Shown here: positions 1 to 10,181 of the stretch, piece after piece | How positions within the stretch are numbered: the first letter of the stretch is position 1 | How the letters are laid out: each line of letters begins with the position of its first letter | Assembly: GCF_031195445.1 (NCBI RefSeq) | Contig: NZ_CP133480.1 | Coordinates: 4,146,501 to 4,210,500 of the forward strand | Reading direction: 5' to 3' | Source of the DNA: Acuticoccus sp. MNP-M23 | Lineage (GTDB): Bacteria > Pseudomonadota > Alphaproteobacteria > Rhizobiales > Amorphaceae | Length of the DNA stretch: 64,000 bases | Made by a program: the position numbers and the translations under genes | The notes under the pieces: generated by a model | Told to the model about the DNA's origin: nothing | The model's database searches: none | The model's input: only the letters and a program-made list of their open reading frames with translations

Positions 1-95
1 AATCCGCATTGCACCCCTGATGCTCGACACCAATCGCTTGCATTCTTGGTGCAATCGGCGGCACGCAACAGAGTGACTGAGTTTGGAGAAAAGCA
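1..95. other. Left-edge spacer
   Basis: No gene is recognisable here. GTTTGGAGAA near 81-90 is the ribosome site of the glycosyltransferase gene. The upstream 60 bases may hold its promoter, or the operon may begin outside the window. Confidence 0.5.
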
Positions 96-2672
96 ATGCA
101 GCGGAGATACCTTCCGTCATTCGGCAGCCAGCGGGGCGGACAGTCGGCTGAGCCTGCCGAACCTGCGGAGCCTGCCGCGCCTTCGGTGGAGGCGCCTGTG
201 TCGGAAGCCGCACCGGCATTTGCTGCAGTGTGCTACGTCGACCGTTTCAGCAGAGGCGACATCGCCGGCTGGGCAACCGCAATCGACGATCCGGAGCATC
301 CGCTGACCATCCACTTCCATGTGGAAGGGGTCCTTGTGGGCATTGCACGGGCGGACATGGTCCGCGCTGACGTGGCGAGTGCCGGCAAGGGGCCCAAGCA
401 CTGCGGCTTCCAATGGCGCATCCCCGGTCCTGTTGCCGAGTCTGTTCTTCGCTCCGGTTCTGCAATTGATGTTTCTGGCATCAATGCAAGCGGCGCCAGC
501 GTTCATTTCACCCAACTCCACCTGCACGATGATCCCTCCATTTCCGATGCAGCCCGCGCCTTGCTGCGCCCGCTCATCGAGCAGGCCATCGTCAATTCAT
601 CGGTGTCGGCGCTGGATGCCGGCGGGCCAGACGTGGTGCACCACGACCCGGCCAGGTACCCGCTGCATGAACGCATGTTTTCGTCCGAGGGTTCGTCGAG
701 CGGCTCGGTGAGCCATTCGCTCTCCCCCTACACCGAGTTCACACACCGCCGGCTGAACCGCGCGCCGCACAACCCGCTCGACGGGTCCGAGGCGGCAAAG
801 AACAATTATCTGCGCTGGTATCTCGACGAGTACGGCAACGCTCGCAAGCCGCGCCGGGCCCCGCTCGGTGCTGATGAGATTTCCTACCTCAACGCCTCGG
901 TGCCGCTGGTGGGCGTGCCCTTCAAGGCGTCCCGCATTTCGCTGTCCTATGCGATGACCGATCCGCAGGCAGCAAAACTCTTCCCGATCCACGACCTCGA
1001 CCGGTACGAGGCTTTCGTGGCGTGGTGGTCCTGCGTGAAGGCCCCGGCGCTCAATTTCGAGGACTGCCTGGTCCCCGACTATTATGTCGAGGTGCTGCGG
1101 CGAATGGCGCCGAACTGGATGGGCACCAGTTTCGCGCTCTCACAGATGATGATGCGCATCTACCACGAGGAAGGCGCCAACGGAGCGCTCGACATCAACC
1201 AGGAAGCGGACCGTGTCCTGTTTCACGTCTGGTACCTGCTGCATGCGATCGGGGAGCCCGGGCTGGTGCGCTTCGTGCCCACCCGCAATCTCAGCGCGCT
1301 GCTGGAGGGGGCGCCCGGCCACACCCTGTTCGACCGTATCATTCAGTCGATCTACGGCAACGCGGCGGAACTTGCCTCAATCTTCAATGCCGAGACCTAC
1401 GCAGACCTTCTGTGGCGCAAGGGTTTCGATATCACCCGCCGCCGGTTCATCTTTCGCGACGTGCGCGGCAACCGCTTCGAGGCGGCGCGCTTTCCGCCGG
1501 CAACAATGCCCTGGGACGAGCGGATCCGGCTGCAGGTCATCGGGCCGCTGCACAAGTCGTCCGGGCTTGGTCAGGCGACGCGCCTTTCGGCCGAAACGAT
1601 CCAGCGTACCGGCATCGAGGCCGCTTTCGTCGACTTTGGTCTCGACAATCCGGCCCCGGTGGGGATGACCACCAACCGTGTCACCGGCAGTGAGGCGCAG
1701 CCGGCGCAGGTCAACCTCATCCACCTGAACGGCGAAACGGTGCCGATTGCGCTGGCCTACATGCCGGACGTGTTCACCGGCGCGTACAACATCGGCTATT
1801 TCTTCTGGGAGCTGTCGACGCCGGCTGCCTCGCAGCACCTGGCACTCGACCTTCTGGACGAGATCTGGGTCGCCACCGATTACGGGGTCGAGATCTACCG
1901 GACCGAGGGTGGCAAGCCCGTTCGCAATGTTGGCATGGCGTTCGACCCGGTCCCGGAACCCAGCCGCGAGGAAGCCCGCGCGTACGCCGAGCATCGCCTG
2001 CCGATCGGGCCGGATACGTTCGTCTATCTGGCGGCGTTCGATTCGTTCTCGTTCCTGGAGCGCAAGAATCCCCACGGTGTGGTGGAAGCGTTCCGCGAGG
2101 CGTTCGACCCCGGCGATGACGTGCTCCTCGTGCTCAAGACCCACAACAGAGACTTCGTGCTCGATGCCCACCAGACCATGCGGTGGGACAGGATCGTGGA
2201 GATCGCATCCACCGATCCGCGCATCGTGATCCTCAACGAAACGCTGAAGTTCGAGGATCTCATCAAGCTGAAGAAGGGTTGCGACTGCTACGTGTCGCTG
2301 CACCGTTCGGAAGGGTGGGGCTTCGGGATGATCGAGGCCATGTCCATCGGTGTGCCGGTGGTCACCACCGGCTATTCCGGCAACCTCGACTTCACGCGGC
2401 CGGACAATGCCTGGCTGGTGGATTACGACCTGATCGAGCCGCAGAACAACGAGTATTTGTTCGTGGAACGAGGCCAGGTCTGGGGCGCGCCCAAGCTGGA
2501 GAGCGCCGTGGAACAGTTGCGGGCCGTTCGCTCTGAGAAGGCCGCCCGTGAAGCGAAGGTGGAGGCCGCCCGCAGTTTCGTTCACGAGAATTTCTCGCTG
2601 GATGCGCAAGCCCGGAAATACCGCGCACGCCTCGACGAGATTTTCGCCATGCTCGACGCCAGAGGCAAATGA
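96..2672 (+). CDS. Large GT4-type glycosyltransferase with N-terminal accessory domain
   Basis: This 858-residue protein probably transfers a sugar from a nucleotide donor in surface glycan synthesis; the acceptor is unknown. Residues about 45-140 look like a small beta domain (GWA...D, then R-D...AG.G...GF) that I recall in front of bacterial glycosyltransferases and FkbM-like proteins. The middle third has no recognised fold. The last ~390 residues look like a GT-B/GT4 catalytic half, with the donor-site signature SLHRSEGWGFGMIEAMS near residue 734 followed by GVPVV. The ATG at 96 has a GGAGAA ribosome site 8 bases upstream. Its stop overlaps the next start (ATGA), so the two products are probably made together. 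Nothing upstream in the window shows the rest of the cluster. Confidence 0.85.
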   Translation: MQRRYLPSFGSQRGGQSAEPAEPAEPAAPSVEAPVSEAAPAFAAVCYVDRFSRGDIAGWATAIDDPEHPLTIHFHVEGVLVGIARADMVRADVASAGKGPKHCGFQWRIPGPVAESVLRSGSAIDVSGINASGASVHFTQLHLHDDPSISDAARALLRPLIEQAIVNSSVSALDAGGPDVVHHDPARYPLHERMFSSEGSSSGSVSHSLSPYTEFTHRRLNRAPHNPLDGSEAAKNNYLRWYLDEYGNARKPRRAPLGADEISYLNASVPLVGVPFKASRISLSYAMTDPQAAKLFPIHDLDRYEAFVAWWSCVKAPALNFEDCLVPDYYVEVLRRMAPNWMGTSFALSQMMMRIYHEEGANGALDINQEADRVLFHVWYLLHAIGEPGLVRFVPTRNLSALLEGAPGHTLFDRIIQSIYGNAAELASIFNAETYADLLWRKGFDITRRRFIFRDVRGNRFEAARFPPATMPWDERIRLQVIGPLHKSSGLGQATRLSAETIQRTGIEAAFVDFGLDNPAPVGMTTNRVTGSEAQPAQVNLIHLNGETVPIALAYMPDVFTGAYNIGYFFWELSTPAASQHLALDLLDEIWVATDYGVEIYRTEGGKPVRNVGMAFDPVPEPSREEARAYAEHRLPIGPDTFVYLAAFDSFSFLERKNPHGVVEAFREAFDPGDDVLLVLKTHNRDFVLDAHQTMRWDRIVEIASTDPRIVILNETLKFEDLIKLKKGCDCYVSLHRSEGWGFGMIEAMSIGVPVVTTGYSGNLDFTRPDNAWLVDYDLIEPQNNEYLFVERGQVWGAPKLESAVEQLRAVRSEKAAREAKVEAARSFVHENFSLDAQARKYRARLDEIFAMLDARGK

Positions 2673-4033
2673 CAGACCGGCGGAGCGCGCAGCGGGATCG
2701 TTCCGCCGTGCTTCGCGGGGCGGTAGTGGCCAGCGGCCAGGCCGCCCCCGCCGGGCCGTCACGCGCCTGCGCGGCCAGTTTCATCCGGCAGGTCGGTCTG
2801 GCTGCGCTTGTCGTCTGGCTCGGGACCGTGGCGCTGGCGCAGGCGCAATCCACGCCACCGGCCGTCCGGACAGAAGCCCCGGCCATTATTGTGCCGCGTC
2901 CGCCGGCAGAACTTCTGGTGCCCCCGGCCCGAGCGTCACGGACTGACGCGCCTCTGCCGGATGCTGCGCCCCTGCCGGATGCCGCTGCGGTGCCGAGCCG
3001 CGATGCTGGCGAAGGCGTTGCAGCAGGACCGGCCGGTCTGGATGGCACCTCGGTTCAGACCGGCAGCCCCGACAGCGAGGCGTTGATCGAGACCGAGATC
3101 ACTCCGGTGCTGAACCAGTTTGCAGCGTCCGCGCTGCGCCTGCAAAACGCGGTGATCCGCCATTGCGCGGTGCCGTCTGCCGCCAGCGAAGAGGGGCTGC
3201 GCGCCGATTTTGCGGCGGCCGTCGCAGACAGTGCAGGCATTTTGCCGCTCTCCTTCGGATCGGCAGAGGCGCAGAACGCGCCCTCGTTCTTTCTGACCAA
3301 CGTGGGCAGCAGCGTTTTCAGCACCAGCCAACTGAACGCGATGATGTCCGGCCGCCGGCCGGTCCCACGCAATCTCGCGGAGCTGCGCACGCTCGATCAG
3401 GCGCGGCCGCTGATGGGCCTGCCTGCTCTTGAGCGTCTTCTCATCGCAAAAAATCACACCCGTGCGGAAAGCCTCGCCAACCGCTGCCGGCTGGCGCTCA
3501 TCGTGGCGGCCAACATCGAGGGCAAGGCGCGGTCGCTGCGCGACACCTGGCGCACTGGCCAGGTGGAGCCGCATTGGCGCGGCGACGGCATAGAGCTGGC
3601 GGACCGGCTGCGGCTGCGCGATCTCATCCAGGGCGCCATCAACACGATCGACATCCTGAACCGCGATGCCCGGCAATATGCCGCTTCCCCCAGCGCCAAC
3701 CCCGCCCTGCCGTTCGCCTCGCCGGACATCGGGCGGATCTATCTTGTGGCAGTGGTCGACGGATTGACGCGCCAGATGCGATGCCTGCGCCGGTTTGAGG
3801 CGGACTACAGCCAGTCGGGCACGCTCCTGCGCGAGATCGAGCGCGCCTTTGCCGTAGGCCGCGCGCGTCTCCAGAATGACCAGACCGTGACCGATGGCGG
3901 CGTGATGGTCGCCTTCACGCAAGCCCATACCGACATCATCGAACGCCTGCCGATTGTGTTCGAATTCGACGCGACGGCGTTCGACCGCGTTGTCACGTCA
4001 TTTGAAGATCCCGCACGGCCGGAGCGGCCCTGA
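2669..4033 (+). CDS. Exported protein of unknown function, coupled to the glycosyltransferase
   Basis: I do not recognise this 454-residue protein. A charged, Ala/Arg-rich leader of about 40 residues precedes a hydrophobic stretch (about 41-58) ending in ALAQAQS, which resembles a signal-peptide cleavage site. A later start may therefore be the true one. A Pro/Ala-rich low-complexity linker (about 60-115) follows. The rest is mostly helical-looking, with several Cys residues (for example HCAVPS, NRCRLAL, MRCLRRF). The start lies inside the stop of the glycosyltransferase (ATGA), so it belongs to the same operon and may act with it in the periplasm. It converges on recG, 20 bases away. Confidence 0.7.
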   Translation: MTDRRSAQRDRSAVLRGAVVASGQAAPAGPSRACAASFIRQVGLAALVVWLGTVALAQAQSTPPAVRTEAPAIIVPRPPAELLVPPARASRTDAPLPDAAPLPDAAAVPSRDAGEGVAAGPAGLDGTSVQTGSPDSEALIETEITPVLNQFAASALRLQNAVIRHCAVPSAASEEGLRADFAAAVADSAGILPLSFGSAEAQNAPSFFLTNVGSSVFSTSQLNAMMSGRRPVPRNLAELRTLDQARPLMGLPALERLLIAKNHTRAESLANRCRLALIVAANIEGKARSLRDTWRTGQVEPHWRGDGIELADRLRLRDLIQGAINTIDILNRDARQYAASPSANPALPFASPDIGRIYLVAVVDGLTRQMRCLRRFEADYSQSGTLLREIERAFAVGRARLQNDQTVTDGGVMVAFTQAHTDIIERLPIVFEFDATAFDRVVTSFEDPARPERP

Positions 4034-4053
4034 CGCCTCGTGCCGCCAGCGCG

Positions 4054-6168
4054 CTATCCGGACCGCAGGCGATCGATCGCCCGGCGGCGCTCAAACAGGG
4101 TGAGGAGCGCGCGCAGGCCCGGCCCGCGCTTGCCGCGTAGGTCCCGGTCGGTGGCGACCACAAGGCGCGCGTCGTCGGTGGCGGCGGCAAGAAGGTCGCC
4201 ATGGACGGCAACATCGGCAAACCTGAACGCGGGCGCGCCGGACTGGCGCGTGCCAAGCAGCTCGCCTTCACCGCGCAGCTTCAGGTCGTCCTCGGCAATG
4301 CGGAAGCCGTCGTTGGTGGCGCGCATGGTGTCGAGACGCTGCTTGGCGATGACCCCCAGCGGCGACTTGTAGAGGAGGAGGCAGTGGGATGGCCGGTCCC
4401 CGCGCCCCACACGGCCGCGCAGCTGGTGAAGTTGCGACAGGCCGAACCGCTCCGCATGCTCGATGACCATGATCGTCGCGTCCGGCACGTCGACACCCAC
4501 CTCAACCACGGTGGTGGCGACCAGCACCTTGAACGTGCCGTCGCGAAAGGCGGTCATCACCCGCTCGCGCTCCGCCGTCGGCGTCTTGCCATGAACGAGG
4601 CCGACCACGTTGCCGAGCCGCTTTGACAGCGCGCGGTGGCGGCTGGTGGCGGCCTCCACGTCCATCGCCACGTTTTCCTCCACCAGCGGGCAGACCCAGT
4701 AGGCCTTCTCGCCGCGCGCCAACGCTGCGGCGAGGCGCTCGACCACGGCATCGGTGTGGCTCTGGGAGACGGCGCGGGTCTCGATGGGCTGGCGGCCGGC
4801 AGGCTTGTCGGTAAGGCGCGAGACGTCCATGTCGCCAAATTGCGCCAGCACCAGGGTGCGGGGGATCGGCGTTGCCGTCATCACCAGAAGGTCGGAGCTG
4901 GGGCCTTTTTCCGACAGCGCCATCCGCTGGTGGACGCCGAAGCGGTGCTGCTCGTCCACCACCACCAGCGCCAGATCCTTGAACGCGACGCTGGTCTGGA
5001 AGAGGGCGTGGGTGCCGACCGCAACGGTGGCCGAGCCATCGGCCAGCGCCGCCTGGGCCGCGTTGCGCTCCCCGTCCGGCACACGGCCCGTCACCAGCCG
5101 TACATTGATACCAAGGGGCGCCAGGTAGCGCGACAGCGTTTCGTGGTGCTGGCGGGCGACAAGGTCGGTGGGGGCCATGATGGCAGTCTGGCCGCCGCTT
5201 CCGGCCGCCATCACGGCCGCGAACAGGGCGACCATGGTCTTGCCGGCGCCCACATCGCCCTGGATAAGGCGGATCATCCGGTTGGGCGAGGCGAGATCGC
5301 CCGACACCTCGGCGATGGCAAGCCGCTGCGAGCCCGTCAGCGGGAAGGGCAGGGCGGCTTGCAGCTTCTCCAGCACATCCGGGTCCCACTTGCGCGCGAC
5401 GCCCTTTTTCGTCCGTTCGCGATCGCGCACGATTGCCAGTGCGAGCTGGCTTGCCAGAAGTTCGTCATAGGCAAGGCGGCGCCGGGGCGGCGACAGAGGC
5501 TCGATGTCGGCCGGCGTTTCGGGACGGTGGACGGACCGCAGCGCATCGGCGAACGACGGGAACTTCTCGCGGTTGGCAAACGGCACGTCGAGCCAGTCGT
5601 CGATATCGCTCAAGGTTTCCAGCGCTGCTGCGACGACGCCGGTGAGAACGCCGCCCGTCAGCCCCTGCGTGAGGGGGTAGACGGGTTCGAGGCCGAAGGT
5701 CTCGTCCAGCGGTGCGTCCGGGCCATCGACGCGCTGGGTGCGGTCGGGATGGGGCATCTGCGGGCGGCCCTCCCACCACTCCACGGTGCCCGATACGCGC
5801 ACCCAGTCGCCAATCGGGAAGGCGGCGGCCAGCCATTGCTCGCCACCGCGGAAATAAAGGATCGTCAGCGTCCCGGTCTCATCCTCGCCGAAGATGCGGG
5901 AGGGGGCGCCCGGCCGGCGCGAGCCCTCGTGCCGCACGATCTTCACCGTGAACGTCGCGACGTGCTTGTCCGGCGCATCGGCGACATGGGTCAGCTTTCG
6001 CCGGTCGATCAGACCGACGGGGAGGTGCGACAGAACGTCGAAAACGCGGGTTTCCGCCGCGCTTTCCCTGCCGGAAAGGTGGGCAAGGCGGTCCGCCCGC
6101 GCGGGACCGACGCCCGCAAGGCGATTGACCGAACGGGTTAACGGACCGATATCGAGAAGACCACTCAC
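4054..6168 (-). CDS. recG: ATP-dependent DNA helicase RecG
   Basis: RecG remodels stalled replication forks and Holliday junctions. With the chosen start the protein has 704 residues, normal for RecG. An N-terminal wedge/OB region (about 60-200) binds branched DNA. The helicase core carries Walker A GDVGAGKT near residue 302, a DEQH box (VVDEQHRFGVHQR) near 405, and motif VI QLRGRVGRG. The reading frame stays open to an ATG at 6237, but that leaves almost no room before divergent sdhE. I prefer GTG at 6168, giving MSGLLDIGPL..., because GGAG lies 7 bases upstream of it. The other possibility is the longer form starting at 6237. Confidence 0.95.
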   Translation of the reverse strand: MSGLLDIGPLTRSVNRLAGVGPARADRLAHLSGRESAAETRVFDVLSHLPVGLIDRRKLTHVADAPDKHVATFTVKIVRHEGSRRPGAPSRIFGEDETGTLTILYFRGGEQWLAAAFPIGDWVRVSGTVEWWEGRPQMPHPDRTQRVDGPDAPLDETFGLEPVYPLTQGLTGGVLTGVVAAALETLSDIDDWLDVPFANREKFPSFADALRSVHRPETPADIEPLSPPRRRLAYDELLASQLALAIVRDRERTKKGVARKWDPDVLEKLQAALPFPLTGSQRLAIAEVSGDLASPNRMIRLIQGDVGAGKTMVALFAAVMAAGSGGQTAIMAPTDLVARQHHETLSRYLAPLGINVRLVTGRVPDGERNAAQAALADGSATVAVGTHALFQTSVAFKDLALVVVDEQHRFGVHQRMALSEKGPSSDLLVMTATPIPRTLVLAQFGDMDVSRLTDKPAGRQPIETRAVSQSHTDAVVERLAAALARGEKAYWVCPLVEENVAMDVEAATSRHRALSKRLGNVVGLVHGKTPTAERERVMTAFRDGTFKVLVATTVVEVGVDVPDATIMVIEHAERFGLSQLHQLRGRVGRGDRPSHCLLLYKSPLGVIAKQRLDTMRATNDGFRIAEDDLKLRGEGELLGTRQSGAPAFRFADVAVHGDLLAAATDDARLVVATDRDLRGKRGPGLRALLTLFERRRAIDRLRSG

Positions 6169-6248
6169 ACCGACGCTCCGATCCGGGAGCGGCGGCACGC
6201 CTGCGTTCGGCGCCACGCCGCTCGCCGCATCATACACTCGGAGTTCCG

Positions 6249-6536
6249 ATGTCCGGCACCACGCGCTCCTCCGCCAATCTCGCCCCGCGCCGCAAGCGGC
6301 TCATCTTCCAGGCCTGGCACCGCGGCACGCGCGAGATGGACTTGCTGATGGGCATGTTCACCGACGAGCACATCGATACCTTCACCGATGCGGAACTTAC
6401 CGAGTTCGAGACGCTTCTCAATGTACCGGACACTGTACTCTACCGTTGGATCACGGAGCAGGACGAGGTGCCGGACAATCATCGCTGCGCCATCCTCGAT
6501 AAGATAATTTCCTTCCACAAGAGCCGCGTCCCATGA
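6249..6536 (+). CDS. sdhE: Succinate dehydrogenase assembly factor SdhE
   Basis: SdhE (95 residues) promotes covalent attachment of FAD to the flavoprotein subunit of succinate dehydrogenase in the cytoplasm. The signature RGTRE (residues 25-29), followed by MDLLMG and a short acidic helical bundle, is typical, as is the length. The stop overlaps the mfd start (ATGA), so sdhE and mfd are translationally coupled. The gene diverges from recG, with about 80 bases between starts if recG begins at 6168. The recG-sdhE-mfd arrangement is, from memory, common in Rhizobiales. Confidence 0.93.
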   Translation: MSGTTRSSANLAPRRKRLIFQAWHRGTREMDLLMGMFTDEHIDTFTDAELTEFETLLNVPDTVLYRWITEQDEVPDNHRCAILDKIISFHKSRVP

Positions 6537-9500
6537 GTTCAAAGACAAAGGGCAAGGCACTTTCCCTTGCCGAGATTCGTGACGCGGCAAAACCGTCACT
6601 GAAGCCGCTCACCTCGGAGGACCTACCGCCCGCCGTCACCGTGGACAATGTCCCCGACGGGATGGAGGGCGATGTGCTGGCAACGCTTGCCCATTCGCGG
6701 ACGATGCCGGTGGTGTTTGTGGCGCGCGACGGCAACCGCCAGAAGGAGGCCGAACAGGCGCTCGCCTTTTACGCGCCGGACGTGCGCGTCATCCGCCTGC
6801 CGGCGTGGGACTGCATGCCCTACGACCGTGCATCCCCCTCCGCCGTGGTTCAGGCGCGCCGCACCGCAGCCTTCGCCACGCTCGCCACCGGGGTCAGCGG
6901 CCCTGCGGTGGTGATGACCACCGCCAACGCGATCATCCAGCGCGCCCCGCCGCCGGAAACCGTGCGGGACGGCGTGCGCATCCACGCCGCCGGCGCCGAC
7001 GTGCCGATGGACGATGTGGTCGCATGGCTGGAGCGCAACGCCTTCGTGCGCACCCCCACGGTGCGCGAGGCCGGCGAATTTGCGGTGCGCGGCGGCATTG
7101 TCGACCTTTATGCCCCCGGCACCACGGAGCCCGTCCGGCTCGACTTCTTCGGCGATACGCTTGAGACCATCCGCCCGTTCGACCCCGAGAGCCAGCGCAC
7201 CACCGGCCAGTGGAAGGAGATCGCGCTGATCCCCATGAGCGAGGTGGTGCTGACAGACGACAGCATCAGCCTGTTCCGCGAGGGGTACCTGCGCCACTTC
7301 GGTGCCGCGACCAAGGACGATGTCCTCTACCACTCAGTGTCCGAAGGCGTGCGCGCGGCGGGCATCGAACACTGGCTGCCGCTGTTCCACGAAAAGCTTG
7401 CCTCCGTGTTCGATTATGTGCCCGGTGCCCCGGTGGTGCTCGATCATCTTGCCGAAGATGCCATTGCCAAGCGCATCGGCGAGATCGAAGACCATTTTGC
7501 CGCGCGCGGAACAGCGCTGGACGCAGTGTCGATGGGCGCGCCCTACCACCCGCTGCCCACTAACGAACTCTATCTGACCGGGCAGACGCCGGCGCAGATC
7601 TTCGAGGCGCATACGCTGATCCGCCTGTCGCCGTTCGCGACGCCGGACGGCAACGTCCTGCCGATCCCCGCTGGCGGCAAGGTGGGCCGCAGTTTCGCTG
7701 CCGAGCGGGCCGCCGAAAACGTCAACATTTTCGGCGCGCTCATCGATCACGTGAAGAATCTGCAAAAGGACGGTTTGCGCGCCATTATCGCCGCATGGTC
7801 CGAAGGTTCGCGCGATCGCCTGTCCCAGGTTCTGGTGGACCAGGGGCTGACGCGGGTGGAGCGGATCGCGTCGTTCGACGCGGCGATGGCGCTGGACAAG
7901 GGCGTGACCGCGCTTGCCGTGATGGAGCTGGAAGAGGGATTTCAGACCCCGGACTATGCCATCATTGCCGAGCAGGACGTGCTGGGCGACCGGCTCGTCT
8001 CCGGCGCCCGGCGCCGCAAGAAGGACGCCAACGTCCTCACCGAGGCCTCGTCTCTGGCGGAAGGCGACCTTGTCGTCCATGCTGACCATGGCATCGGCCG
8101 CTTCATCGGCCTGAAAACGCTGGAGGCCGCCGGCGCCCCGCACGACTGCGTGGAGATCGCCTACCAGAAGGACGACAAGCTCTACCTCCCGGTGGAGAAC
8201 ATCGACCTGTTGTCGCGCTACGGCAGCGATTCGGGCGATGTGACGCTCGACCGCCTCGGCGGGGCCGGCTGGCAGGCGCGCAAGGCCAAGATGAAAGCCC
8301 GCGTGCGCGAGATCGCGGACGAGCTGATCAAGACCGCCGCTGCCCGGATGATGAAGACCGCTCCCGTGATCGAGCCGCCCACCGGCGTCTACGACGAGTT
8401 CGTCGCCAAATTCCCCTACGACGAGACGGAAGATCAGCTCGCCGCCATCGACAGCGTCGCCGAGGATCTGGCGAAGGGCATGCCGATGGATCGCCTCGTC
8501 TGCGGCGATGTCGGCTTCGGCAAGACGGAAGTGGCGATCCGCGCCGCGTTCCTCACCGTGATGACCGGCCGGCAGGTGGCGCTGATCGTCCCCACCACGC
8601 TCCTTGCGCGCCAGCACTACAAAACGTTTGTCGAGCGCTTCAAAGGCCTTCCGGTGCGCGTTGCGCAGGCCTCGCGGCTTGTCGGCACCAAGGAGATGAA
8701 AAATGTCCGCGAGGGGCTGAAGACAGGCGATGTGGATCTCATCATCGGCACCCACGCGCTGCTGTCCAAGTCCATCGAGTTCCGCGACCTGGCGCTGCTG
8801 ATCGTCGACGAGGAGCAGAAATTCGGCGTCAAGCACAAGGAGGCGCTGAAGGCGCTCAAGTCCGATGTGCACGTGCTGACGCTGTCGGCGACGCCGATCC
8901 CGCGCACCATGCAGCTTGCGCTGACGGGCGTGCGCGAACTTTCCATGATTGCCACGGCGCCGATGGACCGGCTTGCGGTGCGCACCTTCATCGCGCCGTT
9001 CGACCCGCTCACCATCCGCGAGGCGCTTCTGCGCGAAAAATACCGCGGCGGCCAGACCTACTATGTGTGCCCCCGCGTCTCCGATCTTGCGAGCCAGAAG
9101 GAGTTTCTGGAGAAACACGTTCCGGAGGTAAAGGTGGCGGTCGCCAACGGGCAGATGAGCCCCACCGCGCTCGACGACGTGATGAACGCCTTCTACGACG
9201 GCCAGTACGATGTGCTGCTCGCCACCACCATCGTGGAAGCCGGCCTCGACATCCCGACCGCCAACACGCTGATCGTCCACCGTGCGGACATGTTCGGCCT
9301 GTCGCAGCTCTACCAGATCCGCGGCCGCGTCGGCCGTGCCAAGACCCGCGCCTATGCGCTCCTCACGACGCCGGTCGACAAGACGCTGACCGCCACGGCC
9401 CAGCGCCGCCTCAAAGTGTTGCAGTCGCTCGACAATCTTGGCGCAGGCTTCCAGCTCGCCTCCCACGATCTCGACATACGCGGCGCCGGCAACCTTCTGG

Positions 9501-10081
9501 GCGAAGAACAGTCCGGCCACATCAAGGAGGTGGGGTTCGAGCTTTACCAGTCGATGCTGGAGGAGGCGGTTGCGAGCCTCAAGTCCGGCTCGGACGAGGA
9601 GGCGGCGGATTCGTGGTCGCCGCAGATTTCGGTCGGCATTCCGGTGCTGATCCCGGAGGACTACATCCCCGACCTGCAGCTTCGCATGTCGCTCTACCGC
9701 CGCCTTGCGGACCTCGCCGACGCGCGCGAGATCGACGCCTTCGGCGCCGAGATGGTCGACCGCTTCGGCCCGATCCCCGAGGAGGTCGAGTGGCTGCTCA
9801 AGATCGTCTACATCAAGTCCCTCTGCCGCCGCGCCAACGTGGAGAAGATCGACGCCGGCCCCAAGGGCTGCGTCGTCACCCTGCGCGGCAACGAGTTCGC
9901 CAACGCGGCCGGCCTGGTGCAGCTGATCGCGTCCGAGGGCTCGTCGGCCAAGGTTAGGCCGGACCACAAGCTGGTCTTCATCCGCGACTGGCCGGATGCG
10001 ACGGAGCGGACGAAGGGGGTCGCGGTGTTGCTGGCGAAGCTTGCGAAGCTGGCGGAGGTGGAGACGCGGGCTGCGGCGTGA
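6533..10081 (+). CDS. mfd: Transcription-repair coupling factor Mfd
   Basis: Mfd (1182 residues, full length) removes RNA polymerase stalled at DNA lesions and recruits the UvrABC excision system. Domains in order: a UvrB-homology N-terminal region (to about 350), a CarD-like RNA-polymerase-interaction domain around 500-570 (LVVHADHGIGRF), an SF2 translocase with Walker A GDVGFGKTE near 657 and DEEQ box near 759, a helicase-C domain with RGRVGRA, and the TRCF C-terminal domain (about 1010-1110). It starts inside the sdhE stop. The end of the gene marks a sharp drop in GC into the next region. Confidence 0.97.
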   Translation: MSSKTKGKALSLAEIRDAAKPSLKPLTSEDLPPAVTVDNVPDGMEGDVLATLAHSRTMPVVFVARDGNRQKEAEQALAFYAPDVRVIRLPAWDCMPYDRASPSAVVQARRTAAFATLATGVSGPAVVMTTANAIIQRAPPPETVRDGVRIHAAGADVPMDDVVAWLERNAFVRTPTVREAGEFAVRGGIVDLYAPGTTEPVRLDFFGDTLETIRPFDPESQRTTGQWKEIALIPMSEVVLTDDSISLFREGYLRHFGAATKDDVLYHSVSEGVRAAGIEHWLPLFHEKLASVFDYVPGAPVVLDHLAEDAIAKRIGEIEDHFAARGTALDAVSMGAPYHPLPTNELYLTGQTPAQIFEAHTLIRLSPFATPDGNVLPIPAGGKVGRSFAAERAAENVNIFGALIDHVKNLQKDGLRAIIAAWSEGSRDRLSQVLVDQGLTRVERIASFDAAMALDKGVTALAVMELEEGFQTPDYAIIAEQDVLGDRLVSGARRRKKDANVLTEASSLAEGDLVVHADHGIGRFIGLKTLEAAGAPHDCVEIAYQKDDKLYLPVENIDLLSRYGSDSGDVTLDRLGGAGWQARKAKMKARVREIADELIKTAAARMMKTAPVIEPPTGVYDEFVAKFPYDETEDQLAAIDSVAEDLAKGMPMDRLVCGDVGFGKTEVAIRAAFLTVMTGRQVALIVPTTLLARQHYKTFVERFKGLPVRVAQASRLVGTKEMKNVREGLKTGDVDLIIGTHALLSKSIEFRDLALLIVDEEQKFGVKHKEALKALKSDVHVLTLSATPIPRTMQLALTGVRELSMIATAPMDRLAVRTFIAPFDPLTIREALLREKYRGGQTYYVCPRVSDLASQKEFLEKHVPEVKVAVANGQMSPTALDDVMNAFYDGQYDVLLATTIVEAGLDIPTANTLIVHRADMFGLSQLYQIRGRVGRAKTRAYALLTTPVDKTLTATAQRRLKVLQSLDNLGAGFQLASHDLDIRGAGNLLGEEQSGHIKEVGFELYQSMLEEAVASLKSGSDEEAADSWSPQISVGIPVLIPEDYIPDLQLRMSLYRRLADLADAREIDAFGAEMVDRFGPIPEEVEWLLKIVYIKSLCRRANVEKIDAGPKGCVVTLRGNEFANAAGLVQLIASEGSSAKVRPDHKLVFIRDWPDATERTKGVAVLLAKLAKLAEVETRAAA

Positions 10082-10181
10082 TCGTCACCTTGTTGAAGCG
10101 ATCATCATCTTATTGAGTAGAAAATTAGGTTTCCCCTACCTCATGGTGTCATATATTTCTCCAAATCATTGAGGGGTTTGC

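Noticed and set aside
1377-2762. Long open frame on the strand opposite the glycosyltransferase
   Set aside because: High-GC shadow frame; composition and lack of motifs do not support a gene.
4636-6141. Long open frame opposite recG (501 codons)
   Set aside because: A shadow of recG codon bias; not a gene.
7334-9967. Long open frame opposite mfd (877 codons)
   Set aside because: A shadow of mfd; low complexity with His/Arg/Gly runs, no motifs, no ribosome site.
10082-10181. Attachment-site-like direct repeats flanking the AT-rich gene
   Set aside because: No matching repeat pair could be found between the two edges by eye.
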